DNA of 64,000 nt, from the NCBI GenBank assembly GCA_016745315.1, contig CP066886.1:5890501-5954500 (forward strand). The letters run 5' to 3'. The notes under the pieces are model-generated. The model saw only the letters and a list, made by a program, of their open reading frames with translations. It did no database searches and was not told the origin of the DNA. Each line of letters starts with the position of its first letter. The stretch's first letter is position 1. Shown piece by piece: positions 17,320-26,448 of this stretch. This stretch comes from Arthrospira sp. PCC 9108 (lineage in GTDB: Bacteria; Cyanobacteriota; Cyanobacteriia; Cyanobacteriales; Microcoleaceae). Position numbers and translations under genes: made by a program.

Positions 17320-18865
17320 ACAACAGTTTTGGTCGCATTTAGACAGATTACTAAATTCTAAACAGGTATCGCGGTCAATGATACAGGCGATACAGCAACG
17401 GTTATCGCTGCTGCATCAACAACTAACATTACCCCTAAAGTTAATTGTAGAAACAGTTTGTGGTGGTGGGGTCTATTTGCGACCAGAATCGGGTCTAAAT
17501 TTTCCCAGTATTACTCCGGTATATTCGCTGAGTGGTCATCAGGAAATTGCCTTAGAAATGGGTCTTTCAAATAGTGCGATCGCCTTAATTTCTGGCCCTC
17601 CCGCTACTGGAAAAACCCGCATTGCGGCTAGTTTAGCTGCTGCTGCCATTAACCACGAAAAGCGTATTTTAATCCTCAGTTATTATCCCACTGTTCTCGA
17701 TGGTTATGAACAATTACCCGGCTATCCATTGCGGCTGAATCAATCTGTAAGTCATCAAAACTCAATCGCTGAACAACTGCGAAATCATCACTTATATCAG
17801 CCAAAAATGGACTATTTACCGGCTTACTATCTGCCAGATGTGGAATTGGCAAAACTGCGAACTCCGGCAAAACTGGAAACCTGGTTACCGCGAATCGAAA
17901 ATAAATCTCACGCGGAAATTTCCCAGCTTCTCCAAGGGGAATTTCCCCATTTAACCCCAGCTAGGCGGGATATCCTCGCCATTCAACTGCAACGGCTGAC
18001 TCCCTTACTCAAACAACAACTGAGCCTCAGTCAACTGTTCGGAAGTCTCCCAGAAACGGAAATCGGAAAATTAGCGCAACAGTTAGCAAATACTCCCCAA
18101 ATTCCCATCTTGGCAACGGCTAGAGAGTTTTTTGATGTGGCAAATCAATCCCTATGGCAAACCAAATTTGACTTGGTAATTGTGGAAGAATCCCAATATT
18201 TAAGCTGGGATGAATTGATTTTATTAGCAGGTTTAACTCAGAAATTAGTCTTATTCGGCGATGTTCGCGATATTTATATAGGTCAACGCCATGCCAAAAC
18301 CTTAACCCGCGTTGATGGGTTTTCGTTTCTCTCTCACTATTTACTCCCAGCTTATTCCTATAAACTAACTCAACAGTTTCGCTTGCATCCAGAAATTGCG
18401 GTTCCTGTTTATTCGCTAATTTCTAAGGACTGGATTCAAACTCACACGGAACCTATATACTATAATTTACCATCCTTAAATCATCGCTTGATTTGGCAAG
18501 ATGTTCCCCCAAAAACCGAAATTCACAACATCTCAAACTGGTTAAAAAATTTACCTAAAAATCGAGAAGATATCGGCATCATTGCCACGTCGGAAAGAGA
18601 ACGAGAAGGGTTAATGCAGGAATATCCGCAATATTTTATCGACACGATTGATAATTGGAGGGGTAAAGAGAAAAAAATTGTGGTTTTTTGCTGTAGCGGA
18701 GACCCTAAAAATTTGACGTGGGAACAAACAAAAATTGTCTTAACTCGCGCTAAAGATTATTTAATTATGGTGGGAGACTTTGACCAATGGCGACCTAATT
18801 CGCCGTTGCAAAAATTAGAAGTTGCTCGATTAGAAAGCACAGAAAGGACGGTAATTTTATCATGA
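17312..18865 (+). CDS. UPF1-like superfamily 1 helicase
   Basis: 517 aa. The SF1 motifs are visible in order: motif I SGPPATGKTRIAA (about 94-106), motif II DLVIVEESQYLSW (about 286-298), motif III LVLFGDVRDIY (about 316), motif IV QQFRLHPEI (about 353-361, the QYRMHP-like box of UPF1 helicases), motif V IDNWRGKEKKIVVF (about 447) and motif VI VLTRAKDYLIMVGD (about 476). UPF1-like helicases can act on RNA or DNA. Motif II reads DxxEES rather than DEAS. The gene overlaps its upstream neighbour by 8 nt and the PLD gene by 4 nt (ATGA), implying tight coupling. Confidence 0.8.
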   Translation: MNEQQFWSHLDRLLNSKQVSRSMIQAIQQRLSLLHQQLTLPLKLIVETVCGGGVYLRPESGLNFPSITPVYSLSGHQEIALEMGLSNSAIALISGPPATGKTRIAASLAAAAINHEKRILILSYYPTVLDGYEQLPGYPLRLNQSVSHQNSIAEQLRNHHLYQPKMDYLPAYYLPDVELAKLRTPAKLETWLPRIENKSHAEISQLLQGEFPHLTPARRDILAIQLQRLTPLLKQQLSLSQLFGSLPETEIGKLAQQLANTPQIPILATAREFFDVANQSLWQTKFDLVIVEESQYLSWDELILLAGLTQKLVLFGDVRDIYIGQRHAKTLTRVDGFSFLSHYLLPAYSYKLTQQFRLHPEIAVPVYSLISKDWIQTHTEPIYYNLPSLNHRLIWQDVPPKTEIHNISNWLKNLPKNREDIGIIATSEREREGLMQEYPQYFIDTIDNWRGKEKKIVVFCCSGDPKNLTWEQTKIVLTRAKDYLIMVGDFDQWRPNSPLQKLEVARLESTERTVILS

Positions 18866-20558
18866 AAGTTGAATGTAAATTTAAAGGAATATTTTATCGG
18901 GAATCTCCCACACGGTTGGGGACTAGCATCTCTCTGGCGGAATTGTTGCGGGAGGTTGAAGCTGTTGCTACTCAAACCCAGAGGCGGACTCCTAGGCTTT
19001 TGCGAGAATCTTTTGGTTTGGATTTTCTGCCTAATTCGGTATTAATTGAATTATTAAAACAGTTCCATCAAGTGACAGATGAAAATGAATTATATCAATT
19101 TTCGGGGTTGCAAATTTTAAATCCCCAAGTTTCCCGGAATCTTCCCCCTCCCCAATTTTACGAGTATAGATTTGTCAGTTACGGGGAAGAAGCACAATTT
19201 TCGCTGCAACCGGACGATCGCCAAATTCCCATTTTTCCCTATCAAGAGTCCCAACAGGAGGGAATTTATACTTTAATTTTAAATAGCGATCGCCATCCAA
19301 ATTTATCTCCCCAACTGTCTGAGAATATCTGGAAAGAGGCGGTCAGGACTTGGAAAAACTTAGAAGATTCCGCCAAAATCGATTATTTTTTGACCTCCAT
19401 ATCCGACACAGCGAGGGTCACTTTTTCGCCTCAATTATTGCTGATGGTTGAATTGGCGGAACTTTCCCCTCTCTACAGCAAGCCATTCAATTTCTGCAAA
19501 AACGGGAAGATCAACCACCGGAAGATATCGCCAATTTGGTCGAACAATATAGATGCGATCGACAAATTCAAATCAGTCATTTTCCCGATCATCTGCAACC
19601 CAAATCCAGTTTTACACTCGCCAAAAAGTTTATTATTAAAAGAAAATATAAAAATTATATTACCCAAATTATTGATAAATCAGAAGACTTTTTGCTAATA
19701 TCGAGCTATATCATTGAGGCGGAAGATGTCGTCGAAATGATTTGTAAAAAGTCCGAGCAACTCTCTCAAGGGGTGTGGATTATCACCGATTTAAGAGACG
19801 AAGTAATTGATAGAATTGACAGTCAAGTGGAGTCCAGACAACAATTACCTATCAGTTACCAAAACTCCGACCAAAACAAGGTAAGGTGTCTGCGGAGATT
19901 GTTGGAAATTAATAGTAATAAGCTAAAAATTAGAAGCGGAAAATTTCACTTAAAAACCTGCATTTCTGAACAATATGGTTATCTGGGTTCCTGCAATTTG
20001 ACCCCCGGAAGTTTAAACCGAAACTTAGAATCAGGGATGATTTGGAGAAATACTCCCTTACATTCCCAACTGATTCAAACATTCGGTCACTTTTGGGATA
20101 ACCACACCCAAGATGATCTCATCGGTTCTGGTAATGTGTTGACCTTGCGTTGCATTCCCCGTCCCTCTCAACCCCAAATTATTTCTAATTCTCAGCTTTT
20201 AAATCCCCGCCAATACTATCAAGATTTACTCAACGAACTCGGCGAGTTTCGGGGAAATATCGTTATTATCAGCCGCAGCTTTCGACCTACGCCAGAATTA
20301 AGAGAACTTTTAAAGTTATCAAAAACGCAAGTTTATATTGATAGCCAAATGAATAGCCAAGATGCTGATTTTAAAATCAAAAGTATCAATTATTGCCATG
20401 CTAAAATAACCCTGCTTCAAGGCAAACTCGCCTACGTCGGCGGCATCAATTTTAACTTTTCTCGCCGCAGCTTCGATTTGCATGATTTAATGTATAAAAC
20501 GACGGACTTACAAGAGATTAAGGAAATCCTTAATTCTTTAACCAATCAGGAAAATTAA
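18862..20558 (+). pseudogene. Phospholipase-D-fold nuclease-like protein, broken by a frameshift and a stop
   Basis: Two half-genes form one PLD-superfamily protein. The upstream frame (18862-19391) encodes a ~175-residue N-terminal region. After a T6 run (19386-19391) the sense moves to another frame (DLHIRHSEGHFFASIIADG), meets a TGA at 19449-19451, and continues to 20558. One extra T would restore the frame up to the TGA. The downstream part holds both HxK motifs: FHLKTCISEQYGYLGSCNLT (about 19945) and CHAKITLLQGKLAYVGGINF (about 20395). PLD-fold proteins in such neighbourhoods act as nucleases. As written the gene yields only fragments; the downstream one could start at GTG 19536 or after the TGA. 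Confidence 0.7.
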
Positions 20559-20563
20559 TTATC

Positions 20564-22903
20564 ATGACAACGCGATTATTTAATTTGGAATCTTACGTTA
20601 ACTGCTGTCAATATGCCAACCAATTTAACAAATCCATAGACCGCTTAACTCCCTCCCCTGGAGATTTACCGAGAGGCTATAAAAACTTGATTAAAGATTT
20701 CGGAGATTATCGATATTTGAATCAACCCATTTTTACCGGCCATTATCCGTCAAAGTTGGCGGTTAACCCCACAGAAACGACTTACATGGGAACCCAGTTA
20801 TCCACTGGGGAGACTCCGCGACTGTTCATTATTCCCGATACTATCGACTTATTAACTCTGAGTACGAGTAATTTTTTGGCATCCCAAGAAGCCTATTTAT
20901 ATAGTAGTGCTTATCATTACTGGAATAATTATTCTATTTTGCAAAACAGCCAAATAACTCGACCTCTGTTATTCTTGAATTTAGATAACTGGGTTGGTCG
21001 GGAAATGATTACGATTGAAATTCAAAATAATATCCCGATTTTGAAGCATCAAACTCCGATTAAACATCAATTTAATTTGAATACCCTCGACACTTATCAG
21101 TTAATTTGTAAAGATTTGGCATCGGAAATTTTAGCAACTTATTTTCCGAAATTAGCGAATACATCACAGACCCTTGAACATCTGGCTAATTACTTGCAAA
21201 AAGTTGCATTCTTTCAGCAACCTATAATCAATCAAGAAAATATCACCTTTGTCAGTGAAATCTGGCATAAAAGTAGGATTTTTTATAAAAAGGTGACGGT
21301 ATCTCGCCAGAAAATTAGAGAAATTATTTTAAACAGAGTCAATTTAAATAAAATTAAAAACCTAATCCAAAGTTATCCCCAATATCAGTTTGTTTTAGTC
21401 TCTCAGTATCATTCATTAATCAAATCTCAAGTCAGATATTCCCTTCCCGGAGTGATTTGTATTTCTAGTCAGCTTGGAGAATTTGACCGCATTTGGCAAT
21501 ACAAGCAGAATCATGGATCAAGATTCCATCTGTTTGGAATTTACCTGGATAAAATCGAGTTTAAGATTGGTATTGAGGGTCAAGAGAGGTGGATTCAACT
21601 GACAGAAGGCGATATTATTTCCTATGAAGGGGAATCTCGCGAGTTGATTGGCAAAATCCCGGAACTTGATAATAAGGATACTTTTAGAATCCCCCAAGAT
21701 AACTTAAATCCGACTCTGCCAATTCGGGTTAATGGCGCAGATTTTTGTAAAGACGACACTCCCCAAGATTATAGCATTTCTGTGGTGGAAAATGAAGTAA
21801 CGGAAGATGTAGAGGTGAGGATAAAATTTACCCTCAAACCGGGTTCATCTCCCCTGCTAGAAGTGGAAGATATTAAGAATAAGTATCACATCAAAGCGGA
21901 GTTAACTAATCGAATCGTTACGGTCAAATACTATGGTTATATTCCCTATCTGAAGTTGAGTCAAACCCGTGCGGAAAAGTCGCAACAGCAAGTAGAGTTA
22001 TTTAGATATAATGGCGATCGCTATCAAACTTTACAAAACTATTTACAAGAAGTTATCGCTAAATTAGACAGGATTTTCCAGAAGAACAGCCCAGTAAAAC
22101 GCCGACAATACCAAGAATTTAACAACTTCCTATCTAAAATGACGACTATTTTGCCGAAAAACATTTATAATCTTGATGTTCTTCAATATATTAATCCCGA
22201 AGAATTGACAGAATTAACACAAATTCTCGAAGATGATCGATGGCATCAAATCACTAAGATTATAAATATTTACCCTAGTAATAATATTGATAAAACAAAT
22301 TGTGTTAAAAGTTCTTTGATATGGGTGGGAAAGCTGTATAAATTTTCTCCCTATATTTTGTCAGATTTTTATTTTAATCAATCCCAAGAATCGCAAATTT
22401 TAGACGATACAAAAATTAACTATGAATATTTCCTTTATTTGGCGAGAACTGCTATAAATGAATCCAGACAACAACAATATTTTAATTTATGCAATAATTC
22501 GGAACGATTCACTAATGAAGGATATATGTGGGGTTATGGTCGAATTTTACTATGGTATTTTAATTTCCAAGATGCTGGTAATATCTTAAATTATCGAAAT
22601 CATTTTCGGCAAATTTTAGAGTATTTACGGCAACAAAACCCCACTTCCTTGAATAATCAGTATAAGCAAAATGTGTTTTTATCTCTCTCTTATTTGTTGG
22701 GGTTTAGGGAATTTGATGCTGGTTTTTGTCAACCCAATTCCCAAGAATATTATTTAGCTAAAGAAGTGATTAATAGGTTTGCTGATGACCGGATCATGTT
22801 AAATCAGGTTAGCAAAGAAAAGTCGCTGAATCAACTTTTTGAAGAGTTGATAGAAGGTAAATCGACGGAAACAGATTGTGATAATTTGGTGCAAGGTAGT
22901 TAA
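20564..22903 (+). CDS. Large protein of unknown function, last gene of the McrB-like operon
   Basis: 779 aa, ATG 6 nt after the PLD frame. I do not recognise the family. It has mixed alpha/beta composition, no membrane segment and no clear catalytic motif. The first ~300 residues (LFIIPDTIDLLTLSTSNFLA, YPQYQFVLVSQYHSL) and a beta-rich middle (residues about 380-450, IRVNGADFCKDD.., FTLKPGSSPLLEVED) recall, weakly, an Hsp70/actin-like fold with a substrate-binding beta domain. The last third is helical. Its fixed position suggests a sensor or regulatory subunit of the system. Structure prediction would be the best test. Confidence 0.6.
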   Translation: MTTRLFNLESYVNCCQYANQFNKSIDRLTPSPGDLPRGYKNLIKDFGDYRYLNQPIFTGHYPSKLAVNPTETTYMGTQLSTGETPRLFIIPDTIDLLTLSTSNFLASQEAYLYSSAYHYWNNYSILQNSQITRPLLFLNLDNWVGREMITIEIQNNIPILKHQTPIKHQFNLNTLDTYQLICKDLASEILATYFPKLANTSQTLEHLANYLQKVAFFQQPIINQENITFVSEIWHKSRIFYKKVTVSRQKIREIILNRVNLNKIKNLIQSYPQYQFVLVSQYHSLIKSQVRYSLPGVICISSQLGEFDRIWQYKQNHGSRFHLFGIYLDKIEFKIGIEGQERWIQLTEGDIISYEGESRELIGKIPELDNKDTFRIPQDNLNPTLPIRVNGADFCKDDTPQDYSISVVENEVTEDVEVRIKFTLKPGSSPLLEVEDIKNKYHIKAELTNRIVTVKYYGYIPYLKLSQTRAEKSQQQVELFRYNGDRYQTLQNYLQEVIAKLDRIFQKNSPVKRRQYQEFNNFLSKMTTILPKNIYNLDVLQYINPEELTELTQILEDDRWHQITKIINIYPSNNIDKTNCVKSSLIWVGKLYKFSPYILSDFYFNQSQESQILDDTKINYEYFLYLARTAINESRQQQYFNLCNNSERFTNEGYMWGYGRILLWYFNFQDAGNILNYRNHFRQILEYLRQQNPTSLNNQYKQNVFLSLSYLLGFREFDAGFCQPNSQEYYLAKEVINRFADDRIMLNQVSKEKSLNQLFEELIEGKSTETDCDNLVQGS

Positions 22904-22933
22904 AAACAACATGGCATTTTTTAAGCCAGTAGG

Positions 22934-23192
22934 GTGCGTCAGATTGAGATAATTTTGGGGTAAATAGAAAGCCTTTAAACTCTGACGCACCAGGCGATAG
23001 TAGCGTCAGATTGAGATAATTTTGGGGTAAATAGAAAGCCTTTAAACTCTGACGCACCAGGCGATAGTAGCGTCAGATTGAGATAATTTTGGGGTAAATA
23101 GAAAGCCTTTAAACTCTGACGCACCAGGCGATAGTAGCGTCAGATTGAGATAATTTTGGGGTAAATAGAAAGCCTTTAAACTCTGACGCACC
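22934..23192. repeat. Tandem array: four hairpin units, 67-bp period
   Basis: Four near-identical units start with GCGTCAGA at 22936, 23003, 23070 and 23137. Each is a 54-bp inverted repeat (GCGTCAGA...TCTGACGC) with inner loop TTGAGATAATTTTGGGGTAAA.., followed by a 13-bp link (ACCAGGCGATAGT). The first and last outer ends extend the arms to GTGCGTCAGA/TCTGACGCAC. It fills the gap between convergent genes ending at 22903 and 23198, so it may act as a two-way terminator. It is not a CRISPR: the spacers are identical. Confidence 0.85.
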
Positions 23193-23197
23193 ATCAT

Positions 23198-26100
23198 TCA
23201 TATAGCATCATATCTATGTTCGCAAATTTCACGATAGCGACAGGTTTGGCAGTTTTCTAGTGATGGTTTGGGGGGATAGTGTCCCTCTACTATATCTCGA
23301 ACTATGCTTTCCGCTTCGTGGGCAGTTTTTTCTAATAGTTTTGGTGGCAAAGTGTAGAGTTGTTTATGGCGTAAATAGGCAATATGTGCCTCGGAATAGT
23401 TTAAGGCTTTAGCATAAGCCCATAGTTGTAGATTATGGTGTTCTGGGCGCATCACGCGATCGCTTTTATAGTCTAGCACCCAATTATCCCCAATTAGATC
23501 TGCTATGCCATTAAAGCTAACCCCTAATATATCTAATTTTAACTCAATTTCTCGATTAATTTCGTGGTCTCTAAATATTTTAAATTCTTCAGTATTATCA
23601 AAGTCTATGGCGAGGCAAATAGCCTCACTCAATAATTGTTCATCAGTTCCATATTCCGCGAATTTTTGGAGTTTATCAATATCTCTGATATCATATTCTA
23701 AAGCCTTGTGAACTAACTGCCCAATTCTCATGCCTTGATTGGCTTCTTCTGAGAAGCCTGGATGTCCGAGAATATAGATAAATTTAAACCGGGTTGGACA
23801 ACGTTTATATTCACTTAAAGAGGTTACGGGAAGTTCAAATAAACCAGAAGTCATCGCCTCAGTCAGCAGGGGAGGGTTAATGGCTGGAGGTAGGGGACTT
23901 GGGGGGACTGGCGGGATGATATCATCACTATTAATTTCTAGGGTGGTTATGGGAATATTGGCAGCTTGTAACCCTAAGTATAATTTATTTAAATAATTAC
24001 CTTTTTCCTGGGAGGCAGTTAATAAGATATAATCCCGACTGCGGGTTAATGCTACATACAGGATTCGCAATGCTTCGGCTTCTTCTCGCTGTTGATGGCG
24101 ATATTTTAACCAGTTGTAAATAACTGGATCTTTTCGGTCTTGGTCTTCGTCTTTACAGGCGATCGCTACACCATATTCTGGGTCAAAATAAACGGGTACT
24201 GATGAGTTGGGAGTTGGGCGACTTAGGTCAGCTACAACTACCATTGGCCATTCTAATCCTTTGGCGGCAAAAATGGTCATTAATGATACTGCATTGCTGG
24301 TATTAATGGGGGGACGTTCTACGGTTACGGCTTTATCTTTTAGGCGCTTGAGACGGCGAACTACTCCAAATAAATCATCGGTTCCTTGTTCTAAAATTTG
24401 CACTAATTCTCGAAATCCATTAAAGTCCGCTAGGCGACGATTAGAGGCTGGTAAATTGGCGATTGTGGCTGTATATCCTGTTAATCTATCTGCAATTTGT
24501 AACAAGCGAGATGGGGGCTCAATATGGCGTTTTTTGAGTAGTCTTTTTAAAGGGTCGATCGCCTTTGTAAATTCTACAGGTGATCCACTGTTTAAAAATT
24601 TCCACCAACTCATATTTTCTGATGTAGATTGGTGGGATAATTTCAGGTTACTACTAACCTTGAATAAAAGGCGATCGCTAATCGTAAAAAAGGGACTTCT
24701 TAGTAGGGCTACTAATGCGATATCATCTCCAGGGTCGGCTAAGAATTTTAGCAGTGACCAAGCATCTTTAGCTTCTTGGGTTTCTAATAGGTTTCCACCT
24801 CCTGAAGGCGCTAAGGGTATTTGGGCGGCGGCTAGGGCTTCTCCATAACTATCTAAGGGTCCCCAGGTTCGGGTTAAAATAGCAATATCGCCTGGTTGAA
24901 TGGGTCTTAATTGTTGAGTTTCTTTATCAAACACTGGAGTTTGATTATCTAACATTTCTTTTAAGGTTTTAGCAATCAACTTTCCTTCCGCTATCCGCCT
25001 TTGGGTAACATCAGTTTCGGCGGTTTTGGGGATAACAAATATCTGCAATGTTTCCCTAGGAGAGGGGGAGTCAATACGGACAGCTTCTAAGTCTTGTCTT
25101 AAATCTCCTAATAATGGAGAAAATACCTGATTAATTTGATTAATTAATTGCTGATGAGTCCGGAAACTTTGATTAAGAATTATCTCATCTCCCTGGTTGT
25201 CAATAATGCGTTTTCTAAATTTATTAAAAACTTGAATATCTGCCCGCCTAAACCCATAAATTGACTGTTTTTTATCACCCACTATAGTTAAATCTGCTGT
25301 CTGGGTTAAAAGTTCTAATATTTCGCCTTGAATGGGGTTGGTGTCTTGAAATTCATCAACTAAAAAAGTGCGCCAGCGTTGTTGATAATAGAGTTGAATG
25401 GTGGGATTATTTTGTAAAGCGGTTAATGCGCCAATTTCTAAATCTGCAAATGTCAAAACTCGGGCTTGCCATTTCAACTGTTGCAAATAGTCTTTAACTT
25501 CTCGGTAGGCTTCTTTTAAGGCGGCTAACATTTCGGCTAGTTTGTGGTCTGCTTCCCCAACTTCTGCATTAATTAAATTCTCTTTTATACAGGGTTTAAC
25601 TAATTCCTCTCGTAAGGCTTTTAAGGCATCTTTAACAGTTTGTAGATTTTCCCCCCAGTTTTTTTTACTACCATATCTGATATTAATTTTATTGAAAACT
25701 TGCAGATTTTCGGAGACATTATCACCGTTTTCTAGGGATAACATGGCGCTAACTGTGGCTTGTCGGATAACTTCTAGTTTGTCTTCTGGCTTGCCAATAT
25801 TTGACGTTAAAATGTCTTTTAATTCCCGCCATTGGGGATGATTTATGAGGTCTTCTAAGGCGCGATCGCGTAATTTTTGCGCTAACTCTGACCAGTCTAT
25901 TTGTTGATTTAATGACCTTTCTGCCATCAAGGGGTCATCTAAGAAGGTTGCCAAAATTCGTGATAATAAAGAATAATCTATGGTTTCAAAAACCTGAATT
26001 GGTAATTTAGACAAAGCAGTTTCTAACCCTTCATAAAGCCAGATTTTGCCTTCTAAATATTCTAAAATTTGGAAGTCAGCAGGAACTTTAGCCGCCTGGG

Positions 26101-26410
26101 GATGTTCCCGACAAATACGACTAGCTAAAGCGTGAATTGTACTAATAGGGGCGGCTTCTAATTCTGCTAGTATGTCGGGACGGTTAGGAAGTTGTTGCCT
26201 TACCTGTGAACGAATACGCGATCGCAATTCCTGGGCTGCTTTTTCCGTAAATGTAACCGCCACTATTTCCAAGGGAGAAAGTCCCTTTTCTCGCAAATAA
26301 TATAAATACCTTTCTACTAACATATAAGTTTTGCCAGTCCCCGCCCCGGCTGTGACCATAATACTTTGAGGACTGGTAGCAGCCGCTTGTTGTGCATTTG
26401 TTAAACTCAT
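23198..26410 (-). CDS. addA: AddA/RecB-like UvrD helicase with C-terminal PD-(D/E)XK nuclease
   Basis: 1070 aa. SF1A motifs: TAGAGTGKTYML (about 20-31), VTFTEKAAQELRSRI (about 53), VDEFQDTNPIQ, GDKKQSIYGFR, FAAKGLEWPMVVV and RILYVALTRSRDYIL. The C-terminal nuclease has GIADLIGDNWVLDYKSDR (nt ~23450-23510) and ends in a Cys cluster (CQTCRYREIC), as in RecB-family nucleases. It lies 38 nt downstream of the AddB-like gene, so together they should form the enzyme that resects double-strand breaks for RecA. The gene symbol is by analogy; cyanobacterial versions are divergent. It converges on the McrB-like operon. Confidence 0.85.
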   Translation of the reverse strand: MSLTNAQQAAATSPQSIMVTAGAGTGKTYMLVERYLYYLREKGLSPLEIVAVTFTEKAAQELRSRIRSQVRQQLPNRPDILAELEAAPISTIHALASRICREHPQAAKVPADFQILEYLEGKIWLYEGLETALSKLPIQVFETIDYSLLSRILATFLDDPLMAERSLNQQIDWSELAQKLRDRALEDLINHPQWRELKDILTSNIGKPEDKLEVIRQATVSAMLSLENGDNVSENLQVFNKINIRYGSKKNWGENLQTVKDALKALREELVKPCIKENLINAEVGEADHKLAEMLAALKEAYREVKDYLQQLKWQARVLTFADLEIGALTALQNNPTIQLYYQQRWRTFLVDEFQDTNPIQGEILELLTQTADLTIVGDKKQSIYGFRRADIQVFNKFRKRIIDNQGDEIILNQSFRTHQQLINQINQVFSPLLGDLRQDLEAVRIDSPSPRETLQIFVIPKTAETDVTQRRIAEGKLIAKTLKEMLDNQTPVFDKETQQLRPIQPGDIAILTRTWGPLDSYGEALAAAQIPLAPSGGGNLLETQEAKDAWSLLKFLADPGDDIALVALLRSPFFTISDRLLFKVSSNLKLSHQSTSENMSWWKFLNSGSPVEFTKAIDPLKRLLKKRHIEPPSRLLQIADRLTGYTATIANLPASNRRLADFNGFRELVQILEQGTDDLFGVVRRLKRLKDKAVTVERPPINTSNAVSLMTIFAAKGLEWPMVVVADLSRPTPNSSVPVYFDPEYGVAIACKDEDQDRKDPVIYNWLKYRHQQREEAEALRILYVALTRSRDYILLTASQEKGNYLNKLYLGLQAANIPITTLEINSDDIIPPVPPSPLPPAINPPLLTEAMTSGLFELPVTSLSEYKRCPTRFKFIYILGHPGFSEEANQGMRIGQLVHKALEYDIRDIDKLQKFAEYGTDEQLLSEAICLAIDFDNTEEFKIFRDHEINREIELKLDILGVSFNGIADLIGDNWVLDYKSDRVMRPEHHNLQLWAYAKALNYSEAHIAYLRHKQLYTLPPKLLEKTAHEAESIVRDIVEGHYPPKPSLENCQTCRYREICEHRYDAI

Positions 26411-26448
26411 GATTAATTAATCCTTAAAATTTGACCGACAATCTGCTA

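Noticed and set aside
22934..23192. CRISPR array
   Set aside because: Repeats have identical 13-bp links rather than unique spacers, each unit is itself an inverted repeat, and no cas genes are near.
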